64,000 nt of DNA, taken from assembly GCA_001414345.1 (NCBI GenBank), contig LLCB01000133.1, positions 1 to 64,000 on the forward strand, read 5' to 3'. Origin of the DNA: Hymenoscyphus infarciens. Its lineage: Eukaryota; Ascomycota; Leotiomycetes; Helotiales; Helotiaceae. The notes under the pieces were generated by a model. It saw nothing but the letters and a program-made list of their open reading frames with translations. It was not told the origin of the DNA and did not search any database. Each line of letters opens with the position of its first letter. The first letter of the stretch is position 1. The position numbers and the translations under genes were made by a program. Of this stretch, positions 47,571-60,384 are shown in pieces.

Positions 47571-48660
47571 ACTTAAAGCTTAGGGTTTTGTTTTGAGAAT
47601 TTAATGTCTTGGTTTTTGGGCGACCTCCTCTGGATTGTCTTTAAAGTGGAATATTGATCTTGGACTTTATGGCACCCACCCTAATACAATCACAGCGTTA
47701 AAACCTGACAACAACCAATTGAAAAAAAGTTAACAAAAGTATGAATTCAGGCGTAAGATGCTAATTAACGATTCCCTTGAGTTTTAGACTTTTTTATGCT
47801 ATTTGTGTTGAGTTATGTGAGTTGGTAATAAAGTACTGGTGCTACTTTCAGTGTCCACCGTGAGGCAGGATTAAGCAAAACCCTCCAGAAACCGAACCTT
47901 TTCTTTCCAAAGTCTCCATTTGAAAACCCACCCTAAGAAGAACGATATATGTAAACATCGAAAGCTTCGAAAATCTTTTTAAGTGAGAAGTTGGGATAGT
48001 AGATAGAGTGTAAGAAATAAAAGAACATCTTCCTTGTAGCTTCTTCATCTCATGAGGAAAACTTCCATGCTACAATATATTAGCACCAGAAAACATAATT
48101 TGAGAGAAAGCTCAATTTCAGTACATGTATCTTCAAGTAATAAACGGCAATTGACCCAGATACCCCCTAATTAATTAAGAAGGATTCAGATACCCTCGAA
48201 ATAGAACCAAAAAACGGATATGCCCCCCTTTCTCAAAAGTGGGGTATCTCAGTCAGTAGATGGATTTTCATCCTTTATTGTTTTGCCTATACAAATACAC
48301 CAAGAAATCGATGAAATGAATAAACACACCTACTCTTGTACTACCTACTAAGTACTTCCAACCTCACAAGCCGGTTTTCAGGGAATTAGGTAGTGGCCGT
48401 TCCTAGTACTCCCTACTCCTTCGCTTACCACTTTTACCAACTACTTTTGAAGCCTCCTCGAGAAACTGAGCATCTTGAGCTTCAAGGTGGAATGGACACT
48501 CTTGTGCCTTCTATGCAAGGACGTATTTACATGCATCAGACTTTGCGGTTTTCTAAGATTCGTAACGCTCAAGGATTAATAAAATGAGTTTAGAAAAATA
48601 AGTCGCGTAACAAAACCTGAAAAAACACAGCTCTACTAAAGTTTCAAGGGGGAAAACTTG
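47571..48660. other. Intergenic with a possible worn MITE end
   Basis: ACTTTCAGTGTCCACCGTGA at about 47844-47863 matches the right-end motif of the family A MITEs. A weak left-end candidate lies at about 47624, but the interior does not match the other copies. A protein-like frame at 48393-48587 (HLELQGGMDTLVPSMQGRIY) may be gene debris. Confidence 0.3.
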
Positions 48661-48667
48661 GAAAAGT

Positions 48668-49110
48668 GAAGCTTATAAAGAGTCCTAGTCTCAAAGATCT
48701 CCTAACACTTCTATTTCCAAAAGAAAGAGCCAAACACGGTTGCTTAGAAAGACTTATAACTAGCTTAAAGTTCCGCCCTTTGTAATTGAATTTCAACTTC
48801 TAGCAGCGTTAGCTATTTAATTCTCTTTTTCTAAATAGTTTCAGAAGAGAAACTTGAGACAGAGAAGCTTACCAATGGTCTTACTCTCAAAGCCCTTCTG
48901 ATAGATGGACTTTCTAAAGGAAAGAGTAACGCTGAGTTACTCAGGAAGACTTATAAATATCTCAAAACTCTTTATTTTGAAACTGGATTTCAAAATCCGC
49001 TAACTTTAGCCATTTAATTCTCTTTTCTAAATGGTTGGAGAACAGGAATCAACAAAGAGAAGCTACTGTAGTTGTTAAAGAAGCTAATATAGAAGTCTTT
49101 CAACCTGGCA
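48668..49110. repeat. Degenerate tandem array, period about 196 bp
   Basis: Unit starts at 48668, 48864 and 49059, each with GAAGCT, spaced 195-196 bp. Units 1 and 2 share CTCAAAG, AGGAAGACTTATAA-like and GCTATTTAATTCTCTTTT-like blocks in the same order; the third is partial. Unit 2 reads as a 50-codon open stretch (LTLKALLIDGLSKGKSNAEL, then LLRKTYKYLKTLY) before a stop; unit 1 has a shorter, similar stretch in another frame. Confidence 0.65.
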
Positions 49111-49293
49111 AAGTTCATTAACACGTGTTGTTTCTGCTAGCCTGGTGAATCCAGCGGTGCTGTCTGTTGCTGCATTGGAGTTCGTTCAGAGTTCACCACT
49201 TGTTTGGCAAGTCGGTTTCACTTTTTACTGAGATTGTCTTCTGAAGTCTTTCTTACACCACCACAAATAGCCCAAAGTTCACCAGCCGCCAAA

Positions 49294-50786
49294 ATGGCAA
49301 GCACAAACCTGACATCACCGCCAACTACTGGTCCTTCAGAGGAACCGCCGACTTCGGAGCCAACCCTTCCAGCCGCTTTGGAGTCGCCGTCGCCAACCGC
49401 TTTAGAGTCGCCAACTACTTTGGAGTCGCCAACTGCTTCAACGCCGCTTCGACATCGAGTCGCCATCCCGCCACCAGTTTCGAGGCTGTTCAGCTTTCCA
49501 AACAAGGAATCACAGCCACAAGGAGACAGGATGCCGCGAGGACGACAGAACATGCCTTCGATGGAGGAATATTCAAGACAAGCACAAGCTCCCGACTTCG
49601 TAAGAATCGACGCTACTGAGAAGACTGGGAAGGGTATCATTGCAAACAAGGACATCAAGGCGTTCACACGCATCATTGCCGAAGTTCCCTCCATCGACCT
49701 CAGAACGAACTACTTGAGTCAAGCCAACCTCAAAGTCGCCTTTGAATCTCTCCCCGAAGACCGTAAGGCAGCAATAATGAATCTTCAATTCGTCCCTACC
49801 TCGGAAAATGCCGCGCCACTCACCATGATCTTTGAGCAAAACGCCATGGATGTCGGTATAGGAAGAGTTCTTTGCCCGACCGTCGCTCGATTGAACCATT
49901 CCTGTCTTCCCAATGCGATGGGTAACATGAACTGGCTCACCAACTGCTACACCGTCCAAGTCCTTCATGATATCCAAGAAGGCGAGGAAATCACAATTCA
50001 TTACATGGATGTCGAGTACCCTAGGGACCAACGTCGAGCTAAATTGAAGGAAATCTGGCACTTTGATTGTATTTGCTCTCTCTGCACAAAACACTTTTCC
50101 CATAGAGATGTATCCCAGAGCAATCTTCGACGTTCTTTCCTTCAACAATTCCGTAATACAATCAACAACTTCGATCCTGGCCTTCCGCCTCACAATGCTG
50201 GTATGTTTAGTTCACTCTGGAGGATAGTTTCTATTGAGACAAATACTAATACTGTCTTCTCCCAAATAGCAGAAAGAGAGGTACGCCGCCTTGCTGAAAA
50301 TCACCACCTTAGTGATATTCATCAATTCATCTCCAGTAAGTTCCAGCAGGCTCTTCTCCATAACACTGCTACAAGTACTAACCTCACCTTTAGACGCTGA
50401 GCAAGAAGGTCTTCCGAGTTCTCTCGAGTATGCTTGCAACAAAGCTCGCGAGTCTGCAATGCGCCTCGGTGATAGAGCAATGTAAGTACAGGTGAATTCT
50501 CTAGCTCTGCGTCTTCTTTTTACTTCCGATCTCCTCAAATTTCAAGTTTCACTGCTGACTTCCAATTACCAGGGCCACAAGATGGGCAGATACTCAACAA
50601 GACATCATCCTCAAGACCATCGGACTAGACACCTCAAACTCCAATGCTATTGTTCTATGGAAACTCAACAACAAGCTGGGAGCGAAACAATCCATTTGGT
50701 TCCCGGTTCAGGAGACCGAAGAGCAATCCCAACAAAGAATGAGAAAGTTCTACCCGAGACAAGGAAACTGGAGACTAATGTCATAA
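49294..50786 (+). CDS. SET-domain protein
   Basis: Four exons (49294-50200, 50270-50335, 50394-50481, 50573-50786) give 424 residues. The N-terminus (about 1-95) is Pro/Ser/Thr-rich with repeated ALESPT-like units. The SET domain (about 108-245) shows TGKGIIANKDI, ARLNHSCLPNA (about 198-208) and GEEITIHYMD (about 229), the S-adenosylmethionine and substrate-binding signature blocks. A Cys-rich post-SET-like segment, FDCICSLC, follows at about 257. No MYND finger is seen, so it belongs to the fungal 'SET5-like' type rather than SMYD. It probably methylates a lysine on a histone or other protein; the target is unknown. The C-terminus (TRWADTQQDIILKTIG to FYPRQGNWRLMS) is helical. The start is the ATG at 49294. 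Acceptor 2 is a TAGCAG pair. Confidence 0.9.
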
Positions 50787-51801
50787 ATTTGTGGTGGAAA
50801 GCGTTTTGCTTGTCTCGGCAAGGGTGAAGAAAGTAAGTGGGGGTAACTTCGTGGAGTTGGTGGGTTTTTTATTGCTTTCGTGATACGGATAGCTTCGTTT
50901 CTCCACTAGCCTGAATTAATTAAATTGCTGCCGAATCTTTTAACACTGTCGTGCTTTCGTCCCATGTGAAAGGAGCACAAAGTTTAGCGCGAGTAATTGA
51001 ACACCTTTCGAGTGACGTGGTGTATCCTCCAGGTGAAGGATATATTTGCTCAACATACACTCTGAAGTTTGAATACAGTTTACCAGAAAAATAGACAAAA
51101 GTTGCGAAGGATGTTTGGGCCCCCATGCTGATACCTTGGATTCTATTGAGACGGTGGTGAGTGGCGGAAAAACTAATACGTCAAATTCAGAGGCACAATT
51201 GCAGCCTGCCACAACGGATGCTAACGGCTCTTTGGAGCGGTTCAGTATCGTATACTAAATTGCTGTCGAAGCTTCGAAAGGTAAGACTGTGTCAAAGACA
51301 CGAGTGTGGTTCTTGTTGTCAAAAGGTCCTCGGCTTCCAAAGTCAAAACTTTACACTTCAACTTAGTATCATACAATGAGTGAAAATGCGTCAACAAACA
51401 CTTTGACATCACACATCTGCGAATGTTACCTCAATACCAAATGTTGGGGACCGTTATGGGACGCTTTCAAAGGCCCAGCAAAAATTCATCCGAAGAGCCT
51501 CTTCCATCTAAATTTGTACATCATTTTATTCCTCCGGTGTAGACAACTGAGAGATAATAATACGAGTGACTATAGAAGAGCTTAGAATACCAGGTCAGAC
51601 TAGTTTGGATCTGCTATGATTAATGATAGAAAATAGAACATAAGAGAAAAGAGAGGCTTTGCTAGACTGCACTCTTGTAATCTTACTTGCTCAGGTAGGG
51701 AAGCATCTTCCTCTTACTTTAAAATAAGTTGAGCCGCTATCGCCGTCGCTATCACACTTGCTGTCATAAAAGTTGTTTTCGTATGCTTCTACCCTCGGCT
51801 G
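50787..51801. other. Intergenic, 3' of the SET gene
   Basis: No gene or repeat supported before the Tourist-like MITE. Confidence 0.4.
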
Positions 51802-51804
51802 TTA

Positions 51805-52406
51805 GGGGCCTGTTTAGTTCGCGCCCTTGATTCGCGAATCTCTATATAAAAGTTAAATCGAATTAATTTGAATTGGGAACCTTCTTTTGAATTATAAATC
51901 TGTTTAGTAAAAAGCCTCTATTCATGAATCGAATCACTTAAATTAAGCCTTAGTACTATATTTGTGACTCTCCTATATAAAAAAGCTCGATTCGTGAATA
52001 CTACCTTAGAGGTGTATTCACGAATCGAACCTTTGATTCATTCATACTCTGTAACACTAATATATACCTCCCTTGTTTAGTATAGTAATGCTGTGCTATC
52101 CTTAATCGTAGTTATACAATAGTTACTAGCGTAATAGTAGCTATCTTAGTAGCTCTCTTTTTTAAGAATAACTTCGTTAAGACTTAAAAGGCCTTAGTAT
52201 ACTTCGAAGCTTGATAGGGAGTAGTATTACTAATATATATTTTTAGAGAATTCTTTTTAGTAAGCAATTTACTATATAATTACTAAATAGTATAAGAATT
52301 CGATTTAAGAATATCGATTCGATTTACGAGCAAATGAAAAGTAGCCTATGCTAGCTTAATTCGACGAATAAATCAAGAGTTCAAAATGTGAACCAAATGG
52401 CACCCT
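51805..52406. mobile_element. Tourist/PIF-Harbinger-like MITE with TTA target site
   Basis: 602-bp element. The left end is GGGGCCTGTTTAGTTCGC; the right end, read on minus, is AGGGTGCCATTTGGTTCACA, so the two share the GCC.GTTTRGTTC core. TTA flanks both sides (51802-51804 and 52407-52409). A GGGCCTGTTTGGTT-like end and a TTA duplication are typical of PIF/Harbinger MITEs. A perfect 15-bp hairpin lies inside (arms 51987-52001 and 52014-52028). Confidence 0.78.
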
Positions 52407-52409
52407 TTA

Positions 52410-52933
52410 GGGGAAACACTATTCTGTCCCAACGCTAGCATGGTACCCTTGCTAGCGTAGAAAATTAGCGAAATTTCAGAAAACAATCGCCACCGCCTTC
52501 CTAAAAAGGTTTAGCTCTATACGTAAAATCAGTAATAAATAATAAACAAAGCTCGTAATAACAACAAAAGCTCGTAATAATAACAAAAGCTCGTAATAAC
52601 AACTACGTACTATCGAATAAAGCGCTTAAAAAGCTCAAATCTAAGGAGAGCCTAATTAGGCTAGCGCTTTCTCTTTACCTTCTATTTACGCTAGGTACTA
52701 GTATACTCTCCTACTAATTTTTATGAAACGTTATACTAAGGTCTATAGTAACCTGTTTATCGACTTCTATCTATTACTCTACGTTCTCTAGCTTCTGACT
52801 TAACTAATAAGGTAAAATAGCTCGAATAAACTCTTTTCACTCGAATACGCTTACTCTTAGCAGGTGGGTGTAGGAGGGTGTCTCTCCCACTGGGGGGTCC
52901 GGGAGGCTAGGCCCTCGGAGAAAAGAGTAAAAT

Positions 52934-52935
<2 letters not shown>
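52410..52935. other. AT-rich flank with GC-rich island
   Basis: A TAACAA/GCTCGTAATAA repeat occurs at about 52550-52602. A GC-rich stretch at about 52862-52920 with GGGGGGTCCGGGAGGC is out of character with its surroundings. Its origin is unknown. Confidence 0.4.

Positions 52936-52963
<28 letters not shown>
52936..52963. repeat. 28-T tract (LINE poly-A tail, minus strand)
   Basis: A single run of 28 T bases at the 3' end of the minus-strand LINE. Confidence 0.95.
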
Positions 52964-52967
<4 letters not shown>

Positions 52968-55653
52968 AATAGTCTATTTAGGTCTAGTCTATAAATATGG
53001 TTATAAGCCATCGGCTCTGTATCTAGGGCTGATAAAAGAAAGATAAAAAGAGACTTAAAATAAATTAAATAATCTAAACTCTAAGTATAACCTCTATCTC
53101 GACCTTGCCTTCTAATCTAGTATATATTATATTATATAAAATAATAGCCCTCTTAAGAGCTTAGTTAGTATAGATAATAATCGTTGTAATACCGCTCTAG
53201 CCGTTCTCTTTATAGTGCCTCTTATTTATAGAGGCGAATATGTTTTAGCGTATATTATAAATTAGTCTAAAAGACTACTTATAAGTATAAATAAAACAGT
53301 TTTTAGAATAAGTTTACTATCTAAGAGGAAGACTCTAGTATTACTAGCGTACTCTACTCTTATATATTCTAATTATAAATCTTTAAAGTCTTTATAGTCT
53401 TTAAGTATATATTTAATAGTTTAGTATAATTAGTTATATTTATACTATAGGTTATCTATTCTATTAATCTTATATAAGTATCTATTTAAGCTAATCTTCT
53501 TAGTCCTTATCTAGATTAGTATTAAAGATTTAGCCTTTATAAGGTTTTAGTATAGTTATTAAGTATAGTAAAATAGTAAGATCCCCTCTTTTATCTATCT
53601 TTTCTTATATAGTATACTAGTATCTCTAAAGTCCTACTTTTAGTACTAAAGAGATTTAGCTACTAAATTAATTATTCTTTTATAAGAGGACAGAAGCTAT
53701 AGAAGCTATATTATATACTACTCTAAGGCTTTTAGTAACCTCTTCTCCTTATCCTCTTTTAATTACTAACTAGTAGCTTACTTTATAAGCTTATTAGCCT
53801 TTTTATTACCTAGAATACTTATATATACTAGGATCTATTAAATTATTACCTCTACGTTTCTCCTTTTTAAAACACTATATAGCTAGTATATCTTTCTTAG
53901 GATAAATTACCTAGACTAGTTTCTAAGTCTTATAGATAATATAATAGTAGCTTAGTTATTAGTAAAGATAGTAAGCTTTTTTACTATATCTTCTCTTTTA
54001 TTTACTATACTAAGAGCTATTTATATATCGATAAGCTTAGCCTTATAAACTATAAACTAATCGCTTAGTCTAATATCTATTTTATATATTTACTCTCTAT
54101 ATAGTTCTTATATAGCTATACTAACTTAGTTGTTAATATCGCTTCTATCTATAAAGACTTATATATATATAAAGCGAGATTGTTTTTAGACTTTGTTATG
54201 TTCTTTTACTACTATCTTAGCGTCTAGAGCGATATAGATATTAGGTAGTAACTACTATAGTTTAGTAATAATCGGGATCTTCCTTTCGATTCTTTCTTAT
54301 TATCGTCGTCTAATAGTTATTTATACTTTATACTTAAGTTCTTAGAGAGAGGAGAGGTAGGCTAAGTTATTACTAATAGTTCCTCTTTCTTATAATATTA
54401 TAATATATATATATATAAGTAATGCTTTAATTCAGTTTATAGAAATCATACTAGTATAGTCTAGCTAAATGTCAATTAGAAGGAAATCCGTTTTAGCTTT
54501 AATAACTACTACTACTATAGTTTAGAAAGCTCTAGTTACTATATATAGTACCTTCTTTTAAAGGGTATTTAGTATTTAGATTATCTTCTTCTAATAAGTC
54601 TTTTAACCTTATACTATTAAGTTAGATATCTACTAAGTTAAGCTAGTAAATAAGATCTAAGATATAATAATTGCTTTTATAAGAGTAATTATATTACTTA
54701 TTAAAGTACTCTACGTTAACCTTGCTATACTACTTAGTACCTAAATCGACTTCTTAATCTTAATCTTAATATATTTTATATACTTTATACTATTTAGTTT
54801 AGAGTCTAAGATAACTCCTAAGTATTAAGTATAAGATATAGCTTTAATAATCCTACTCTATTCTAGATTAATAAGCTAGAATTCGTTATAGATATGCTTT
54901 TTATCTCTTTTATAGATAAAGTAGATAAGCTTATACTTAGTAGAAGCGAATACTAAAGCGTGTTTTCGAGCCTAGTTATTAGCTTTATAATATATAATCT
55001 CTAGCTTTTAAATTATAGCCTCTATATTATAGCCCTCTATAAGAAAGCATATATTATTAATATATCTTATAGATAGATTATAGCCTCTATTAATATTAAT
55101 AAAGTCTATATTATAAAAGAGGTAGAAGATAAGAGAGAGAAGAGAACCTTAGAGAATACTAGTTATTATATTATATATATTACTTATACCTTTAAATAGC
55201 TTAATCTAGGTAGTTCTCTCTATAAGATAGCTAGATATCTAGTAAATAACTTCTAAAAGTAAGCCCTTTTTCTTTATATTATAGATTAGCCTCTTATATA
55301 ATATATAGTTAAAGGCTCTTAAGATGTTAAGTATAAGTAAGCTTACTACTTTTCTCTTTCTCTAAGCTAAGTATATCTTTTTAAGTAAGAGATATATATT
55401 ATACTTATATAATAATTATTTATAGCCTTCTATATAAGTTATTAATAGTATAAAGTGTTTCTCTATATAGTACTAGATTCTTTTAGCAAGTACTAAGTTT
55501 ATAACCTTACTTATTATATTTATAAGAGCGATAAGATAGTATAATTTAGGTTTAGTATATATCTCCTTTTTAGGCTTATATAGAATAACTATAATAGACT
55601 TCTTAAACCTCTTCAAATAATACTAAAGTTCTATAAACTTATTAAAGATATTA
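52936..55653 (-). mobile_element. LINE retrotransposon, 3' half (reverse transcriptase), RIP-mutated
   Basis: Minus-strand LINE. A 28-T run (52936-52963) is the complement of its poly-A tail. Between about 54650 and 55640 I can read reverse transcriptase in pieces: FKKSIIVILYKPKKE right after the LTR element, then GS(L)LSLIFYLFYN, where GSPLSP would stand, and GYNLSIRYINN where the catalytic DD is now NN. Stops are TAA or TAG where a glutamine or tryptophan codon would be expected, as C-to-T and G-to-A changes give. The TDE-like thumb follows to about 54700. The order and content fit the Tad/I-type LINEs of fungi. It is inactive. Confidence 0.85.
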
Positions 55654-55658
55654 GTAAG

Positions 55659-56136
55659 TATAACGGCACGAAATACACACAACTACAGTAGAGGCATATG
55701 GGAGTGCGTATGGTAGAATAACGTATATAGATACTAGGCACTAATATAAAAGAAAATAATAACTGTCCCTCTACTATACTGAATATAAACGTCTATATAT
55801 AAGAAGGTTGAAAGCTTCTAAGTTCTAATAATAATAATAACTAAGCCTTGCCTAATATAGCTAATACTAAATAATAAGAGTTGAAAAGCTAAATATATAA
55901 CCTCTAATTCTTTAGAAAGCTAAATATATAACATCTAGACCTTAATCCCTTCTGTATATGAATATTAGACATTAATACCTTTAGTACTTCGCTTATATAA
56001 GTATTAGTTATTTTGTAATCTTAGCTAAAAGGGTATTAGAGGTATTAGTACTACTTAGGAGTATTAGTAGTTTTGTGAATACTGATAATTCTAGATAGTA
56101 CTATTATATAATAATCTAGGATAGTATACTATTATA
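55659..56136. repeat. LTR (3' LTR of the minus-strand element)
   Basis: 478 bp, aligned end to end with 60385-60862. The left third is GC-richer than its partner (GGCACGAAATACACACAACT against AGCACAAAATATATATAACT), differing by C-to-T and G-to-A. Confidence 0.92.
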
Positions 56137-59100
56137 TCCCTCCTTCTTTAAAAAGACTTGTCTTAAGTCTTTAGTTATTAATTAGTATAGTATCAGATTA
56201 ATTAAAGTATTATTTATCTTTTTATTATAAAGAATATAACTTTATCTTACTATTATAGTATCTAGTAGTCAGAGTAGAGTTAGTAGCTAATAGTATTATT
56301 ATTTAAAGGCTAATTACTCTTTATTTACTACTATATACTATATAATAATAGGATATAAACAGAAGAGAAGCTAATAATTAGCTAGTAGGTAGAAAGCGGT
56401 ATACTGTTATAAAGTTATCATATTCTTACTATTATTATATATTATAATAGTAATTATTAAGCGATAAACAACAATCGTAAAGCAATAGCTATTATTATAA
56501 GTAGTATATTAGTAGGCGACTTTTCCTTAATTCTAACTTCTCTTCTTCTTTTCTTTTTATCTAAAACAATATATATATAGTAAGAATACCTTCTAATCAG
56601 GTATATCCTTATATACTAACTTATCTCTTAAAATATATATATATATTATACATATATATATAAAAGTAAGTTCTTCCCTTCTTAATTAGACCTAATTCAA
56701 AGCTAATCTAATATAATAAAATACCTCTTTCATGTCCTCCTAGTACGCTTCTAGCTACCTACTAAGTCTACTATATTTAGTGCTTTCGAGTAAAATCTTA
56801 GAATAGAGATTATGTATATACTTTTAAGAAGCTAAAGTTAAAGAAGTATAAGTACTATATAGAGTAGAATACTATATATATTCTAGTAAGTTTAATTCTA
56901 AATATATAATAAATCTGTTCTAACTTAGGTAGTTGCTATAGTTTATTAGGAAGGAGTTTAGTAAGCTTTAGAGTAAGGAGGAGAAGAGGGAGGTTAAGAA
57001 GGCTACTAAGGCCTTAGATAAGGTGTTAGTTGTTACTAGTATAGAGGTACTAAAGAATAGTTTAGAGGTATAGTTTACTCTTCTAGAGAAGACTTAGGCG
57101 CTTTACACTAAGGTTATTATAAGTACCTCTTACTTATTAGAAGGGTTTTAATTACTAATATTTAATAGTCCTTACGTTATATTATAGAAGGTAGGACCTC
57201 TATCTAAACCTAGGTTTAGGTCCTTTTTAAGGCCTATCTAAAGAGTTTATAGGCGTCTTCTCTAAAGCTAGTTATAAGAGGTTACTAAGATAAGAAGCGT
57301 CCTTATAAGGAGGAGGTAGTAGAGGAAGAGCTAATTTAGGCTCCTTATGCTTAAGAGGGTAGAGAGGAGGATAATAAGTTAGAGGAAGGAGAGGCTATAG
57401 CCTAGAGAGGGTTAGTAAGCCCTATTTCAGTAGTAACTCGGTCTTAGTTCTTTACTTTATTAATTTTAAACATTCCTACTAGTTAGTATTTTATCTTAGG
57501 TTTTTATTATAAATTCCTTATTAAGGGTAACTAGAATTAGAGAGTATTAATATTATAAATTAACTCTTTTATCTAATTCTTATCTAATTCCTATGTATTA
57601 AGCTATTCAAAGAGGTGTTAGAGTAGTCCTAGCTCTATAAAAGTCTCTTAGATAATATAGTAAACCCTGAAAATTATCTATAAGATACTAAGCGAGATCT
57701 AAATAGTATCTAACCCAGTTTATAGATGCTTATAAAAGAGACTTCGTTTCTAATCCTTTAATATTAAAGTATAAGTATTCACGTTCGCTAAAAGAGTGTA
57801 GTCTAATCCTATCTAGTAGGTTAGAAAAAGTTTAAAAATTTAAAAGTTTAAAGTAAAATCAGAAAAAGTTTAAAGCAGAGTCAGAGACGAACATCGAGAG
57901 GTAACGTTATAGATGATAGTAATAACTCAGTTAAGAGCTCACTTCGAGAGCGTACCGATTCGCATCCGATTCAAATTTAAATAAAACATCTAATATACTA
58001 GATATAAAAGAAAGTAAGAAAGTAACAACTGTAAGACCCTTATCAGAGTCGGTTAGGTTTCAGCTAGTCAAAGGCAGGCGAAGTTATTGCCGAATATTTA
58101 TCGAATTGTCTAAGTATCTAGGAATAATAAAAGGGGTGGTTTTAGCTAGTTAAAACAAAAGAGTTATTACTAAATGTTATTAAAGTTTAAAATTGTTATC
58201 TAAGTATCTAGGGATAATAGAGGGACAGTTACAGATATAGTAGCATCTAAGTTCAAATATCTAGTTATATAAAACTATATTACTTAGGCCTATAGGCTGC
58301 CTCGTTCCTTTTAGTAATTTAGGTCTAAATTAAGGTACTTAAGGACTTATTTAAAATCGTCTTCTAATTCCGATTCTACTTTAGAAGTAATAGGGAAAAA
58401 GTTTAAAGTAAAATTATAAAAGTTTAAAGCAGAGTTAGATAGTACTTAGTCGAGAAATAGTAATAACTTAGTTAAGAGCTTACTTCTTTATTTCATCCTA
58501 ATAGAAAGCGTATTTTAACTAACTTATATCCGCTTTAAAAAGTTTAAATAAAAAAAAGGAACTTCTAGCTCGGCTAGAAAAGTAAGAAAGTAATAAAAGT
58601 AAGAAAGACTTCTTACTAGAGTCGGTAGGGTTTTAGCTGTTTAAATAAAACTTAATACTAAAGTTATTATATTACCTTATTCCTTTTAAGTACTTAAGGA
58701 CTTATTCATCTTCTAATTTCAAAGAAAGAGTCGCTGTCAGATCGTAGAGAATTTAGAGCTAAACTGGACAAGGATAGAGGGGTATTCTTTTAAACCGGAG
58801 TACTAATTATAAGTAACTTAGCGTTTTAGCGTGTCTTCTTATCTATAGCTAAAAGATCGTTCACTATCTTAGTAAAGTTATAATTCCAACGTCTTTTAAG
58901 AGTAGTAAACACGTTTTAGAGCTAAGGTGTAATCTTATCCTATATATATAAGAACCTGTCCGATTTATATACTTCTCTCTAAGTATAGCTATACTTAAAA
59001 AGTAATCTTTTAAAATTAGCAAAAGTTTCTTTAGCGTATTCTTCTTCTAATTCCACTTCTATCTCTTTTAACCTTTATACTAGCGGCTAGGACTTAGTTC

Positions 59101-60384
59101 GTAACCGAGTAATCGTAGTCTTTTAAATATTCGCTAGTAGAGGTATTTTTAAAGGAAAAGTTCAGAGTCGAGTTAGATAATGTTCGGTCGGGATTAACAA
59201 AGAAAACAATAACTTAGCTAAGAGCTCGCTTCTAAGTTTTATCCTAATAGAAAGCGTATTTTAACCGATTTATATCTGATTCGAGGGTTAGGAAGTAGTA
59301 TAAAGTTCATTAGAGATAGGGGCCTATAAACGAAGAAGGTCTAAATATAGGCTTTAAAAAGCAAAGGAGGGTTTAAACAAAGGTTTAAAAGAGGGTTAGA
59401 TTAGTAAGGGTTTAGAGATAGAGTGTTTATTAACTTTATAGTTTACTTATAATTATATCTATCTTATCTAACTAATTGTTTTATTCTTTATTTTTATACT
59501 ACTATCTTATTAATATATTATCTATATCTAAAAAGTCTTACTTATTGTTTTGTTAAGATCTTCTAGGTCTTAGTATATAGTTATAGATTAGAGAGGGTTT
59601 AAAGGGTCTTTTGAAAAGGGGTATAGCCCTAGAAGAGGGTTATTAGAAGGTATTAGAGGTAGCTACCTATAGCTAAAAGAGGTATGAATTTAGGCTTAGA
59701 AGTAGGAGAGGGTTTAATTAAGAGTTTAAAAGAGGATCGGATTAGAGAGGGTTAAGAGATAAAGTAGTTTATTAACTTTAAATTATAAGCTTACTTATCT
59801 ATCTTTCTAGCTTAGCTAGCTAATTCCTTATTTCTTAATTCTCTACTTCTAAAGCTTATACAACCGACTATATCTAGTCTATATTTAAGAAGTCCTACTA
59901 GTCTCTTTAACCGTTGTTTCGTCAGGATCTTCTAGATCTTAGTATATAGGTACTATTCAGGCGGTTTTTAGAAAGAGAGGTAGCCTTAGAAGGGCGTTTA
60001 ACGCCTTATAGCAGAACTAGGTTCGACATTTCAAAGATGTTAGTTTAGAAGGGGGAGGGGTAAGATCAGATTTAAAAGCCTTCTAGATAACTATTATAAG
60101 TTAACTTATTTACTAAATCTAGGGTTATTAGAACTCTTAAGAAATACTTAGTATATTCTAATCCTTTAACGTATACTAAAACACGATTTATACTAGCTAT
60201 CTATATAGATAATAAACCCTACTATTACTAGCTATCTAGGTAGTCTCTAATTACCTAGTTATATAAAGATGTCGTTATAATATTCTAAATCAAGTATGAA
60301 TTAACTTCTAAATAAGGAGTAGTAATAAGCTTAAAAAGAGATATTATTAAGGCTATTACTAGTAAAGAAGAATTATTATTTTTA
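56137..60384. other. LTR element interior
   Basis: A plus-strand, stop-containing reading at about 56940-57420 includes EEKREVKKATKALDKVL and SLEVQFTLLEKTQALYTKVI; I do not recognise the family. Related blocks containing GTTTAAAGCAGAGT, then TAATAACTCAGTTAAGAGCT, recur at about 57820-57990, 58400-58570 and 59140-59300. A region near 59.4-59.8 kb also repeats in part (GTTTAAAAGAGG, then GTTTATTAACTTTA). Confidence 0.5.
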
